64,000 nucleotides of DNA from DAOPXV01 sp964551445 (GTDB lineage Bacteria > Muiribacteriota > UBA9980). The stretch spans positions 17,053-81,052 of the forward strand of contig CAZKCG010000018.1 in NCBI GenBank assembly GCA_964551445.1, given 5' to 3'. The position numbers and the translations under genes were made by a program. Below are positions 33,824-43,634 of this stretch, one piece after another. How positions within the stretch are numbered: the stretch's first letter is position 1; each line of letters opens with the position of its first letter. A model generated the notes under the pieces. That model did no database searches, was not told where the DNA came from, and saw only the letters and a program-made list of their open reading frames with translations.

Positions 33824-35422
33824 ATGAATTCGGAATCAATGAATAATAATAAACCCGGACACGCCTCGTTTTTTGAAAAAGGAATGAGTGAAAGGGCCTG
33901 CGGCCGAATAGTTCGCGCGATAGATTTTTTTACAAGGTCGCTGGCCGTGGAAGGTCTCGCCGCCGAAACTTTTTATAATCTGGGCCTGGCGAAGGCGGTT
34001 CTTCCAGACCTTGCCGCCGCGCGCGATTGTTTTTCTAAAGCGATAGACGCGGATCCCGGATACCTGAGATCATATCTGATGAAGGGGATCCTGCATCTTG
34101 CCGGAAATGAATACGCCCTTGCTGCGGCCGTTCTCAGCGAATGCAGGCCAAACGCCGGGAACGCGGATATTTTTAAATATACGCTGACGGCGGCATGGCT
34201 TGGCGCGGGAGATACTACCGAAGCCAAAAGGGTTTTCGCATCCATCCAAAACATAAGACATGCCGCTGAAGAATTTTTCGAAGCCTGGACGGATGTTTTT
34301 GAAAGCTCCAGAACCGATTGCGACCGAGATGGAATAACCGTAAATTATTATCCGGACGGAACCGAAAAGCAGATCTTCACTTATGAAAAAGGCGTTTTGA
34401 ATGGCGAATATGTAGAAAGCCACCCGAGCGGAAAGATCAAGGAATACGGTTTTTACAGCGACGGCTTACGCGAAGGGATTTTCACCGGATTTCACCCGAA
34501 CGGTTTGAAATTATACGAAAAAGTCTTCCGCAAAGGCGTTTTAGACGGCGTCTCAAAAGAATTCGGACCCGATGGCGGAGTCTCGGCCGAATCAGTTTTT
34601 TCAAACGGAATACCGCATGGCCCGGCCAGGATATTCGGGCCCGGCGGGATATTGCGTGAAGAACGGCAATGGACCAACGGCGCCATTTCTTATTCGAAGG
34701 AATATAATGTGGACGGCGCCTTAGTTGAAGGAATTTTCCAGGAACATTCGGCGGATAAAAAAATTATTTATGAAAAAAAATACTGCCGCGGAGAGCTCCA
34801 CGGCCCGTTAAAAACATTTATCAGCGAAAACGGCCGAAGGCTTCTATTGTCCGAAGAGCTTTATAAACACGGCAGGCGCGATGGCAAGTGCCGTTACTAT
34901 CTCAACGGAAAATTGCGCGAGGAAAGAAATTACGCCAACGGATCTCTGAACGGAATATCTACTACGTTTTATGATTGCGGAAGAAAATATATTGAAAAAA
35001 ATTATTTTGAGAATCTCGCTGAAGGGCCTGAGACATTTTATACCCGGGACGGCGAAACATATATGGAATATAATTATAAAAACGGTCTCAAACAAGGCCA
35101 CGCGAGAATTTACGCTCAAAGATCCAATTCTAAAAAATATTATCTCATGGAAGAAAAAAATTATAAAAACGGGATCAGCGAAGGCGACTGCAAAATATAT
35201 AACAAAAACGGAATATTGTCCGAACAGTGGCAGTACAGGCGGGGGAAAATATACGGCCGCGGCCTGAGGTTCCATGAAAACGGAAAAATAAGGCATGAGG
35301 GGTTTTTCATAGGTTCGCCGGATAACGGCGTCAAATTCAACGCGGCCGGTCTTGAACTTTTTTATGACGAATCCGGCGCGATAACCAATATCCATTATAT
35401 CAATTCGATGAGCTTTATTTAA
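33824..35422 (+). CDS. TPR plus MORN-like (YwqK-type) repeat protein, paralogue (532 aa)
   Basis: Residues 15-160 contain about four TPR-like helices ('AETFYNLGLAKAVLPDLAAARDCFSKAIDADPGYL'). Residues 172-530 hold about fourteen MORN-variant repeats ('YYPDGTEKQIFTYEKGVLNGEYVESHPSGKIKEYGFY', 'RYYLNGKLREERNYANGSLNGISTTFYDCG'). The architecture mirrors the divergent gene, so the two are diverged paralogues. Two bases of leader precede the start, with no ribosome site. A signal-peptide-bearing Lys/Asp-repeat protein follows 34 bases downstream with its own good ribosome site, so the two are probably co-transcribed. A role as immunity or chaperone partner for that neighbour is possible but unproven. 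Confidence 0.8.
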   Translation: MNSESMNNNKPGHASFFEKGMSERACGRIVRAIDFFTRSLAVEGLAAETFYNLGLAKAVLPDLAAARDCFSKAIDADPGYLRSYLMKGILHLAGNEYALAAAVLSECRPNAGNADIFKYTLTAAWLGAGDTTEAKRVFASIQNIRHAAEEFFEAWTDVFESSRTDCDRDGITVNYYPDGTEKQIFTYEKGVLNGEYVESHPSGKIKEYGFYSDGLREGIFTGFHPNGLKLYEKVFRKGVLDGVSKEFGPDGGVSAESVFSNGIPHGPARIFGPGGILREERQWTNGAISYSKEYNVDGALVEGIFQEHSADKKIIYEKKYCRGELHGPLKTFISENGRRLLLSEELYKHGRRDGKCRYYLNGKLREERNYANGSLNGISTTFYDCGRKYIEKNYFENLAEGPETFYTRDGETYMEYNYKNGLKQGHARIYAQRSNSKKYYLMEEKNYKNGISEGDCKIYNKNGILSEQWQYRRGKIYGRGLRFHENGKIRHEGFFIGSPDNGVKFNAAGLELFYDESGAITNIHYINSMSFI

Positions 35423-35456
35423 AAAGGCGCGCGCATTAAGCGAAAGGAAAAATACG

Positions 35457-37893
35457 ATGTTGCGGAATTTTAATTCGATACGAATGTCCAAAATAACGGC
35501 CATTTTAATTAACCTTATATTCATTTTTTCGATATTTTCAAATTATTTTGCCTTTGCCGCCGAGAGTTTCGATATCAGAAACGCCACTGACCGCCTCAAC
35601 AAACAGCTCCAGCAGGCGGCCAGCGATCACGCCGCCGGAAAATATCCCGGAAAGGAACTTTCCGAAGTACTCGGCGAAGTACGCAGCAAACCTGAATTCA
35701 ATAACGCCAACAACACGAGAAACGCCAAGGTCGAGCAGATATTTCAAAAGCTCGGCTGGAAAGAGGGCGTGGATTATTTCCCGACCGGAAGAAATCCCGA
35801 AAAAGTTACCGGCGACGGTGACTGGGCTATAGCCAGCGAAGCCAAATATAACCAGCTCAAAAAATTTCTGGGGGGCGAATATAACGTTACCGGACATGAT
35901 TTCCGGGCTAACGCTCCCGAATTAAACACCACGTTCTGGCGGCCGCCGCCCGATCCGTCAAATGCCGGAGAATATTCGGAATATCTTAAGATACTGGCGA
36001 AAGACCCGGATGCTTTTTCAACGGTGGGCGGAATGCACGCGACATCGGGCGGAAAACTTGGAGTAAAAGATCCGGCCGGCGCCGTTCTCGCCAATATCCA
36101 TAAAGCGAACGCGGCTGTAAAAACTTTTCCCGACGGAACGGTCGACTGGAATTCGACCGACCTTCATACCGTCGCCAAAAGCGTTCTCAAAGCAATGAAA
36201 GAACGCGGCATCGATATACCGGCCGACACAAAAGATCCATTTTTAAAAAAATTACTCGCCATAAGGGAAAATCTCACGCCTGAAGAATCCGGAGTGGTCA
36301 AACCCGACCCTTCCGGTAAAGCCAAGACCGAAGGCGGATACACGCACAAACAGAAAAACCAGCTGAAAGATTTTTTAAATGAAATGGACGGATGGCTCAA
36401 AGAAGCCCATAAAGACAGCATCGCCGAAAGCGCCAAATTACAGGCGGAGCGCGAGGCCAAACTGGACCTTCTGAAAAAGCAGCAAAAAGATAATCCTTCA
36501 AAGGAAACCGAAGAGCTGATAAAAAAATATGAAAAAGAAATTAACAGCGTCAACAAATCGAATGAACACACTCAGAAAGCCAATGAAGGCAAATTAAAAG
36601 ACCATTTCGAAGAAACCGATAAAAAACTTGAACAGGAAAAAGCGAAAGCGAAGGAAGAATTAAAAAAACCGGCGGAGCAGGAAAAACTGAAAAAAGACCT
36701 TGCCGAAGAAAAAAATCCCGGAAAAGAACCAAAACCTGAAGATAATAAGATACCGGACGACAAAACTAAGGCCGACGATAAAACTAAAACGGACGATAAG
36801 ACCAAGACGGATGACAAAACTAAGGCCGACGATAAAACTAAAACGGACGATAAGACCAAGACGGATGACAAAACTAAGGCCGACGATAAAACTAAAACGG
36901 ACGATAAGACCAAGACGGACGNNNNNNNNNNNNNNNNNNNNNNNNNNNNNNNNNNNNNNNNNNNNNNNNNNNNNNNNNNNNNNNNNNNNNNNNNNNNNNN
37001 NNNNNNNNNNNNNNNNNNNNNCTAAAACGGACGATAAGACCAAGACGGACGACAAAACTAAGGCCGACGATAAAACCAAAACGGACGATAAAACTAAGCC
37101 TGATGAAAAAACACCGGAAAGTGGAAAAGAAAAAACGCAGCCTGAAAAAAAGCCTATAGAAAAAACAAACCCTGAAAGACCGGAAGGTAAAACTTCAAAA
37201 GAAGTTCCGGGCGGCAAGTCCGAACCTAAAGCTCCGGAAATGCCGGGCTGGATCAAATCCAATCCGCGCATTATAAAAATATTGCAAGGCGGAGCGCATG
37301 TCGTCGGCGGCCTTATGATAGGCGGCGTTTACGTCGATTCGGCAAGCAAGGAATTTCACGACGCCATAAAACAGCGGCGAGACCCGAGCATGACCAACAT
37401 AATAATCGACGGCACCGTAAATAACGCCATACCCATAGCGGGCCTGGCCTTGGTCGGCGTGATTACGGGACCGATAGGCGTAGGCGTCGTGATCGTCGGC
37501 ATGGTCGGACACGATATATACCAAAACGGACTCGTTACGGGACTGGGAAATGTCACGGGCCTTCGCGCGATCGGCGATTTCATATACACTGACTGGGAAC
37601 ACGCGATATTGATACACGATCAGATAACCGAGCTGAGCGGAAAAATGCTCGTGTCGATCGAAAAGCTGAAGGAAAAACTGAAACATGGAACGTTAGACGA
37701 AAAAGGCAGAAAAAAATATTCGCGCATGATAAATATACTCAGAACATATTACGGCGAGCTGGACCCTGACGACCCACTGGCGAAGGCTATATTAAAAGAA
37801 CTGGCCATCGCTGAAAAACTCGGATTCGCCGAAGATATAAAACACGGCGACCCGACCTTCATTCAGATAGACCGTGAGGACGAGGAAGAGTGA
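35457..37893 (+). CDS. Secreted Lys/Asp-repeat protein with hydrophobic C-terminal domain (interrupted by assembly gap)
   Basis: A signal peptide (residues 1-36, ending 'FAFAAES') is followed by a soluble region of about 250 residues ('LGWKEGVDYFPTGRNPEKVTGDGDWAIASEAKYNQ', 'HDFRANAPELNTTFWRPPPDP', 'VGGMHATSGGKLGVKDPAGAVLANIHKANAAVKTF'), a helical coiled-coil stretch, a long array of 'TKADDKTKTDDK' repeats, and a C-terminal domain with hydrophobic Gly-rich segments ('IPIAGLALVGVITGPIGVGVVIVGMVGHD') that could enter a membrane. The 100 N at 36922-37021 lie in the repeat array; the frames on either side agree if the true gap is a multiple of three. AAAGGA precedes the ATG. The layout recalls exported multi-part toxins; no known toxin fold is recognised. 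Confidence 0.6.
36759..37110 (+). repeat. 54-base tandem repeat array with N gap
   Basis: Units of 54 bases, each made of three degenerate 18-base subunits, encode Asp-Lys-Thr-Lys-rich sequence. Three whole units are visible (36759-36812, 36813-36866, 36867-36920), then 100 N, then further copies to about 37110. The gap length is a placeholder, so copy number is unknown. Confidence 0.9.
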
Positions 37894-37916
37894 TCACGCC
37901 GCGGCGTGCGCGGACT

Positions 37917-39191
37917 TTATTTTTTAAGTCCGTCTAATATAGCGGTTATTTCGGCCGATTGCCTTACGCCGTCCTTATACCAGTCGGTACAAATGCCGCC
38001 GGCCGAATATCTTTCGAGTATTTCCAGAGCCCTTGCGCCTATCGGCGCGCTCCGTTCATTATAAAGAGGAGTACCCGGAAGCGGCAGAAAATAATGCGTC
38101 TGGACGCGGACGTGAAAATTTGTATGAAGCTTTTTTATGGTCGCCAGCGTCTTTAATTGTTCAGCCTCGTCCTCTCCGGGAAACCCGAATATGAAATCTA
38201 CGACGGGAACAAGTCCTCGCGAATCAAGGACCTCGCATGCGTTAAAAACCGAATCCAGCAGATGGCCGCGGCCGATCTTTCTTATGCGGTCCTCATCTCC
38301 GGACTGCGCCCCCACCGAAACCCTTTTATTGCTGCAATATTTTTTTATGATATCGACAGATCGTTCCGTTATCGTTTCCGGACGCGCTTCCGATGGAAAT
38401 ATCGCGTATTCAACGAATTTGATATCATATTTACGGCCGGCGAGCTCGAGCATTTCCTCTATAATATCGAGACGCAGATCTTTAACGTTAGGCGACATGT
38501 AGTGAAACGCCGAAGGACATATAAAGCACATCCGTTTATATGAGCGCCGTTTGTATTCCGCGAAAAATAGTTCCACGGATTCCATGCTGCGATAGCTGAC
38601 TTTGCATGTCGAGGTCTGGCAGAACCTGCATTTATAATAACATCCGCGCATTATTTCGAGCGGCGGAACGAAACTGTAGATCTCTCCGAACGGTAGGTAA
38701 CGGTCAAGTTCGACGGGCCTTTCGTCTTTTACGGCACCGCCTTCATAACATGACAGAACGGAGGTTTTGAAATCCTTCGAACTTCCTGACCGATAAGCGT
38801 TTTCAAGAAGATCAGGCCAGGAGTTCTCACCCTCGCCGCAAAAAACGAGGTCGAACCCTATTTTTTTTCCGGACCCGGGATCGCCCGTAACGTGAGGTCC
38901 GCCGGCGATGATAAGCACCTCGCCTTCCCGCGATTTTCTGGCCGAGGCCGCTCTTATTTCAGGTACCTGCCGCATAACTTCGGGCAGAAGGACCGTCATG
39001 AAGGAATATACGAAAACAGAAGCCTGCCGGTTAAATTCATCTTTTTCGAATATACCGGCAAGCTCTTTATCTGACGCGAAAATAGTTATGTCGAATTTTT
39101 CACGATAACCGGCCTTTTCAAGCATGAATAAAAGATAGGCCATGCTGAAGCGGTTTATCGCTGATTCGTAAAAATAGAACCTGGGCTTCAA
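37917..39191 (-). CDS. B12-binding/radical SAM protein, MJ1487-like family (424 aa)
   Basis: The first 175 residues form a Rossmann-like B12-binding-type domain ('VLIIAGGPHVTGDPGSGKKIGFDLVFCGEGE'). Residues 184-191 carry the radical SAM triad CYYKCRFC (C184, C188, C191) for the 4Fe-4S cluster, and 'KRVSVGAQSGDEDRIRKIGRGH' and 'VDFIFGFPGEDEAEQL' are later TIM-barrel motifs. This order matches the TIGR04013-type family, whose substrate is unknown. A TTG start is used; no strong ribosome site is visible. It follows the DUF362 gene after 12 bases and both probably belong to one leftward operon. Confidence 0.85.
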   Translation of the reverse strand: MKPRFYFYESAINRFSMAYLLFMLEKAGYREKFDITIFASDKELAGIFEKDEFNRQASVFVYSFMTVLLPEVMRQVPEIRAASARKSREGEVLIIAGGPHVTGDPGSGKKIGFDLVFCGEGENSWPDLLENAYRSGSSKDFKTSVLSCYEGGAVKDERPVELDRYLPFGEIYSFVPPLEIMRGCYYKCRFCQTSTCKVSYRSMESVELFFAEYKRRSYKRMCFICPSAFHYMSPNVKDLRLDIIEEMLELAGRKYDIKFVEYAIFPSEARPETITERSVDIIKKYCSNKRVSVGAQSGDEDRIRKIGRGHLLDSVFNACEVLDSRGLVPVVDFIFGFPGEDEAEQLKTLATIKKLHTNFHVRVQTHYFLPLPGTPLYNERSAPIGARALEILERYSAGGICTDWYKDGVRQSAEITAILDGLKK

Positions 39192-39203
39192 GATTCCAAC
39201 GCC

Positions 39204-40295
39204 TTATTTAGATGGATATTTTTTGAAAAGGCCGCCCCACTTTGAAGTGGAGAGCCATTTCGCGTACCGTAAACTATCGACCATCGGCCATCTGAGGTAG
39301 TCGTGATAAAATTCCGATCCGAATATGAACAAATTAACGAGCGGCGTGCGGAAAAAAAAGTTCTGGAATTCCTTTAGAGCGCCGAACCACATAACGTCTC
39401 CGAACCTGCTGGCGAAATTATCGCCGACGTGAAATTTAAAATCAACCTTGCTGATATCTTCTCCTACCACTTCGATGTTTTCAGGGCGCCCGTTGCCGAG
39501 GCCGTGCTCGTCGGCGAGCCTTATATAAGCCAGGTCCATAGGATTAAAACCCATCATTTTAGCAGCTACCGCGTCTATCGCAACCTGGTCGTCGGACGCG
39601 AGCATATAATCCTTTTCAACCGGGAACATCGTTCGCGGTCCGGGGCCGTTGCCGCATGTCGTTCCATCCATGACGGCGAATATGCCGGAATGGATCTCTT
39701 TTTGTATTGCGAGAAGGTCGACGAGCGTTTCATGGATCCATGAATGAGTGTAATGACGCCTGGTATTTAAAAGCCCGCCGAACGCGTTTTTCATGGCTCC
39801 CGTGGTGGTGGTGTAAATATGGCATTTAACCGTCGGAAGATGAATGACGTTTCTGCCGAGAAAATATTCCGGTATCATTATCCCTTCAGGAAATATGTCG
39901 TGAAGGACAAGCGTCTTGAATTTAGGCTTATAAACTATCCATTTCATGTCCTCTTCCTTGAAATTATAAAGGACGGGTATGTCATATTTTTTAAAAATCG
40001 GCAGATATTTATTGAGGTCCTCGCCTTTGAAAGCGTTAGTTACGACGGTCTTGTTCTGGACGCAGACTATGTCACGGTAGCCGTGCATTTTAAGGGCGCG
40101 CGTAACGCCTTCGAGCTGCCACGGGGTGGTGTTGGCGCCCGGCATCGGGAAGTGCCATGAAATATTATCTTTTAATATCGTTCCATTTTTTATGTCGAGG
40201 GCGCCTTTAAAATCAGCCATGCACATAAGCTTTTCTATATCGCCGAGAATTCCTTCCGGCTTCGTTTTGATGACCGCGACCTTAGACTTTTTCAT
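39204..40295 (-). CDS. DUF362 domain protein (363 aa)
   Basis: The sequence fits DUF362: an N-terminal 'VAVIKTKPEGILGDIEKLM', a central 'VIHLPTVKCHIYTTTTGAMKNAFGGLLNTRRHYTHSWIHETLVDLL', and 'VMDGTTCGNGPGPRTMFPVEKDYMLASDDQVAIDAVAAKMMGF'. Many DUF362 proteins carry extra ferredoxin cysteines; this one does not, so no iron-sulphur cluster is predicted. Its function is unknown. GAGG lies seven bases before the ATG. It is coupled to the B12/radical SAM gene downstream, suggesting a shared pathway. Confidence 0.85.
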   Translation of the reverse strand: MKKSKVAVIKTKPEGILGDIEKLMCMADFKGALDIKNGTILKDNISWHFPMPGANTTPWQLEGVTRALKMHGYRDIVCVQNKTVVTNAFKGEDLNKYLPIFKKYDIPVLYNFKEEDMKWIVYKPKFKTLVLHDIFPEGIMIPEYFLGRNVIHLPTVKCHIYTTTTGAMKNAFGGLLNTRRHYTHSWIHETLVDLLAIQKEIHSGIFAVMDGTTCGNGPGPRTMFPVEKDYMLASDDQVAIDAVAAKMMGFNPMDLAYIRLADEHGLGNGRPENIEVVGEDISKVDFKFHVGDNFASRFGDVMWFGALKEFQNFFFRTPLVNLFIFGSEFYHDYLRWPMVDSLRYAKWLSTSKWGGLFKKYPSK

Positions 40296-40322
40296 TAATT
40301 TTCCTCGCTATCGATAAAATAT

Positions 40323-40357
40323 TAAACTGCCATCCAAAAAAAATGAATGGCAGTTTA
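40323..40357 (-). terminator. Terminator after desulfoferrodoxin gene
   Basis: A stem TAAACTGCCATcCA / TGaATGGCAGTTTA with an A-rich loop, followed on the minus strand by T-rich sequence. It separates the desulfoferrodoxin gene from the DUF362 operon. Confidence 0.75.
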
Positions 40358-40390
40358 AAGCAAGTTTTATATCGTCCTTTAACCTTTTGA

Positions 40391-40765
40391 TCAGGCCTTC
40401 CAGAGACCGTGAAGGTTGCAGTATTCTCTGGCTTCGGCTTTTTCAGCCTTAACGCAGAATTCGGCTTCGGGTTTGTCGCCCGGTTTCAGATGTTTTCTGT
40501 AAACCATTCCGTCGGCTATAAGTTCGATCCACTCGATGAGATGTTTTTCTTCCATCGGATGGGCTACCGAACCGACCTTAACGAGAAATCCCGTTGCTGT
40601 TTTTTCAACGACCGGAACATGTTTTTCGCGGCTCGCGTCAACTGTGTTTTCGGTCATAAGGGCCATTGACTGGCCGCAGCAGACGAGTTCTCCGCCGGCT
40701 TCATGAATTACTTCCACCATATTTCCGCATAAAGCGCACTTATAAACCTGTTTCAACTTCGTCAT
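40391..40765 (-). CDS. dfx: Desulfoferrodoxin / superoxide reductase (124 aa)
   Basis: The enzyme reduces superoxide to peroxide without making oxygen, a hallmark of anaerobes and microaerophiles. Residues 10, 13, 29 and 30 (CALC and CC) form the rubredoxin-like centre I. Centre II, the active iron, is bound by His49 ('EKHVP'), His69 ('HPMEEKH'), His75, Cys116 and His119 ('YCNLHGLW'); the Glu-Lys before His49 are the conserved catalytic pair. All ligands are present, so it should be active. At 124 residues it has the typical length of the two-iron form. It is preceded by rpsT and followed by its own terminator. Confidence 0.95.
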   Translation of the reverse strand: MTKLKQVYKCALCGNMVEVIHEAGGELVCCGQSMALMTENTVDASREKHVPVVEKTATGFLVKVGSVAHPMEEKHLIEWIELIADGMVYRKHLKPGDKPEAEFCVKAEKAEAREYCNLHGLWKA

Positions 40766-40837
40766 TAAATACCTCCCAAAGGTCTGATTTTGAGACGCCG
40801 CAAAAAATAACGGCGTCCGGATCTTTCAGGACAATCA

Positions 40838-41113
40838 TTATTTCGCAGGCTCCATAAGCTTATTGACTTTTTTCTGGAGTCTTGATTTTGTGCGGGCGGC
40901 TTTGTTTTTGTGTATCGATTTTGAACGGGCCGTCGTATCAAGAGCGCTCGATATCTGTTTTACGGCTTCGATCATCTCTTCTTTTTTATTGGCGTCGATA
41001 ACGGCGTCAAATTTTTTCATTTCTGTTTTAAGCTGGGACTTTCTGCTTCTGTTGACCTTGGTGTCCCTTGCGTTTGTTTTCAAACGGCTGATCTGTGATT
41101 TTATTTTAGGCAT
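40838..41113 (-). CDS. rpsT: 30S ribosomal protein S20
   Basis: The 91-residue basic protein shows the S20 pattern: 'IKSQISRLKTNARDTKVNRSRKSQLKTEMKKFDAVID', then 'ISSALDTTARSKSIHKNKAARTKSRLQKKVNKL'. S20 is three long helices binding 16S rRNA, and the Lys/Arg density fits. A strong GGGAGGTGA ribosome site precedes the ATG. A GC-rich hairpin (40794-40817) lies just downstream and may end the transcript. Confidence 0.95.
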   Translation of the reverse strand: MPKIKSQISRLKTNARDTKVNRSRKSQLKTEMKKFDAVIDANKKEEMIEAVKQISSALDTTARSKSIHKNKAARTKSRLQKKVNKLMEPAK

Positions 41114-41244
41114 GTTGTCACCTCCCTCATCATTAATATAAAATTATTATTGTTATTCTAACATACAACTGCCATATTTTGCAACTAATATTTTCTGTTT
41201 TTTTACCGGGGTTTATGACCGGTGACCTTTTTAATTTTTTCTTA

Positions 41245-41273
41245 TTGAATATATATCCGAAGTATAGTATAAT
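41245..41273 (+). promoter_or_regulatory. Promoter of the GAF signalling operon
   Basis: TTGAAT at 41245-41250 and TATAAT at 41268-41273, spacer 17. The predicted start is about 41280, giving a 34-base leader with GGAG upstream of the ATG at 41314. Confidence 0.7.
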
Positions 41274-41313
41274 CACACTGTTTATTCTAAACGACTCTGG
41301 AGCGATTAACATA

Positions 41314-43629
41314 ATGACGGACAATCTGAAAATTTCTGAGCTTATTCAGAAATTCGGTTTGGCTTTTGGAAAAAAGCACATATACCAGACCATTCAGCAA
41401 TTCATCGAAAGGCTTTCCAAGGCGGAAGCCTGTGTTTTCGTCTTCGCTCAAAAGGACGGAACGCGCCAGGACGGCGAGCGGTTTCAAGCCGATATGATCT
41501 CTTCGTCTCCTTCTTCTAAAAAATTTGACGTTTCAGAGGTCACGGAACTGCTTGAACCCGTCGTCAGAAAATACGGCATATCAGCATCTGCCGGCGATTC
41601 GACGCACTCCGATATTTTTGATTTCGATTTTTTTTCGTCAGCGCCGGCTTCCAGAGCGCAAGGAACGCGCCGCTTTCAAAAGGATTCCGGCATCAACGGT
41701 TCTCTTATCGTTCCGATTTTCATCGACAACGCCTTTTTTTCGGTCTTCGCCCTGTTGTCTTCGGACGAATTCTCGCTTTCAACGGAAGAATTCTCGGCTA
41801 TAAATATAATAGCATACACGGCTTCGATATCCCTGAAAAACATACTTCTCAAACAGCGCGCCAATGAGGCCGCGCACGAGGTCCATGAAAAAAAGCGCCA
41901 TTTAGCGAGAAATTCACGCAGGACTTCCGATATACTCGAACTGAGTTCGAAACTTTCCGCCACAGGCACTTATGATGGAATTCTGAGCGAGGTGCTTAAC
42001 GCCTATTCATCCATATTCTCTATTGAACAGGCCGCGGTCATGAACGTCAACAACCAGAAAAAAGAAATATTGATCGAACACGCGATCGGTCTCAAATCTT
42101 CTTTTATTTCCGACTACCGCTCGCCCGAGGACGGCGGCCTGATCGGATCCTCCATTCAAAAATCGACGCCTTATTTCAGAAGAGGCCCCTTTGAGCGGAC
42201 CCAGGAACTCGCGGTCATACCGTTTTCGGGAGTTTCCGGTTTGCCTTCCGGCGCAGTCGTCTTATACGACCGTTCATTCGAACTCGCATTTTCAGAGGAC
42301 GATTTTGAAACGATGTGGCTTATTTCGAACATTATGGCCATAGCGCTTAACGCTCTCAAGATAAAAAGCCTTAACACCGCCAGAACCGCCGGACACGAAA
42401 GCGAGACCAGGAATCTCGAGGCGCTGCTGAATATCGTCGCCCCGGCCGCCGGAATAAAAGGCGTTTTCGAACGGTCGTTCGAGATATTGACCGGCCTTCT
42501 CGGACCGGTTTCATTCGCGGTGGCTTCGGAAGAATCCGAAGGAAAGCTCAGATTCGCTTATTTTCATTCTCCGAACGGTCCGGCCGTTCACGCCGGTTAT
42601 ATCTCGTCAGGAGGCGCCTTCATCAAAAAAGCGCTTGAAGCTTCAAGCCCTCAGTTGTCTTACTGCGTTGATGAAATAACTTTAGACGACGGAACATCCG
42701 TCTCGGGCGCGATATCGGGAACGACCGCCGCAATTCCATTATCGGCCCCGTCAAACCGTTTCGTCTATATAATCAGCGCGGTCCCTTCCGCGTTGGCCGA
42801 AAAGGTCAACGACCGCAACCTTTTAGCCCTGATAGCCAGAACGCTCGAAAAAGCCCTCGAATATGAGGCCGCATACCGTGAAAGCGCCGGCAGGAATTAT
42901 AATGAAACTCAGAATCTCATAGCCCGCGAGATCCAGAAAAAACTGCTGCCGCAATCTATAGTTTCTACTCCTAAATTCCAGATCGAGGCTTATTGCGAGG
43001 CAGCCCTGCCAGTCGGCGGCGACTATTACGACATAATACACAACGAATCGGGCAATACCGTTTCCGTCCTGCTGGCCGATATTTCCGGGCGCGGGATCAA
43101 TTCGGCCATGATCGCCGCCATGATTCGGACCCAGATACATACCCTGATTAAAAACAATTTTGACACGCGCAAGCTTTTATATAACCTCAACAATCTCATC
43201 TGCGACGATATAGACCTTTATAATTTCATAACGCTCTTTTTTCTTCAGCTTTCCCTCACGGGTAACCGCGCAGCTTTCTGCAACGCCGCCCATAATCCCA
43301 TACTTCACTACATAAAGGACGGACGGAACGTCGTGGCCCACGAATCCAGGAATTCACCGCTGGGCATACTTAAAAACATGGAATTCAAGGAAGGCATACT
43401 CCTTCTCGATTCTGGAGATATCCTTCTTTTATACACTAACGGGCTCGCCGAGATAAAAAGTCCCGCCGGCGATTTTTTCGGCCGCGAAAGGCTGGTATCC
43501 TTCATTCAGGACAACGCCGAACTTTCGGCGCGTGATTTCAAGGAAAAATTATTGGAAACCATTTTTGAATATTCAAACAGCATACAGCACGAGGACGATA
43601 TAACCTTCGTGGTAATAAAGGTGGTCTGA
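41314..43629 (+). CDS. GAF-domain SpoIIE/RsbU-type protein phosphatase (771 aa)
   Basis: The final ~200 residues form a PP2C-like SpoIIE domain: 'LPVGGDYYDIIHNESGNTVSVLLADISGRGINSAM' has the paired metal-binding Asp, and later 'ILLLYTNGLAEIK' and 'HEDDITFVVIKV' fit the remaining motifs. Upstream, two or three GAF-like regions (about residues 70-170, 200-350 and 370-530) sense small ligands; a helix linker ('ARNSRRTSDILELSSKL') resembles signalling coils. RsbU-type phosphatases usually free sigma factors by dephosphorylating anti-sigma antagonists. No STAS or RsbW partner is beside it. The ATG at 41314 was chosen because the promoter lies 40 bases upstream; an earlier ATG falls before it. Confidence 0.85.
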   Translation: MTDNLKISELIQKFGLAFGKKHIYQTIQQFIERLSKAEACVFVFAQKDGTRQDGERFQADMISSSPSSKKFDVSEVTELLEPVVRKYGISASAGDSTHSDIFDFDFFSSAPASRAQGTRRFQKDSGINGSLIVPIFIDNAFFSVFALLSSDEFSLSTEEFSAINIIAYTASISLKNILLKQRANEAAHEVHEKKRHLARNSRRTSDILELSSKLSATGTYDGILSEVLNAYSSIFSIEQAAVMNVNNQKKEILIEHAIGLKSSFISDYRSPEDGGLIGSSIQKSTPYFRRGPFERTQELAVIPFSGVSGLPSGAVVLYDRSFELAFSEDDFETMWLISNIMAIALNALKIKSLNTARTAGHESETRNLEALLNIVAPAAGIKGVFERSFEILTGLLGPVSFAVASEESEGKLRFAYFHSPNGPAVHAGYISSGGAFIKKALEASSPQLSYCVDEITLDDGTSVSGAISGTTAAIPLSAPSNRFVYIISAVPSALAEKVNDRNLLALIARTLEKALEYEAAYRESAGRNYNETQNLIAREIQKKLLPQSIVSTPKFQIEAYCEAALPVGGDYYDIIHNESGNTVSVLLADISGRGINSAMIAAMIRTQIHTLIKNNFDTRKLLYNLNNLICDDIDLYNFITLFFLQLSLTGNRAAFCNAAHNPILHYIKDGRNVVAHESRNSPLGILKNMEFKEGILLLDSGDILLLYTNGLAEIKSPAGDFFGRERLVSFIQDNAELSARDFKEKLLETIFEYSNSIQHEDDITFVVIKVV

Positions 43630-43634
43630 TTAAA

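Noticed and set aside
36759..37110. CRISPR-like array
   Set aside because: The repeats are contiguous without spacers and keep a coding frame.
36700..37893. Separate gene beginning at 36700 in a different frame
   Set aside because: Its early part is an out-of-frame reading of the Lys/Asp array. The frame after the N run continues the upstream gene if the gap is a multiple of three.
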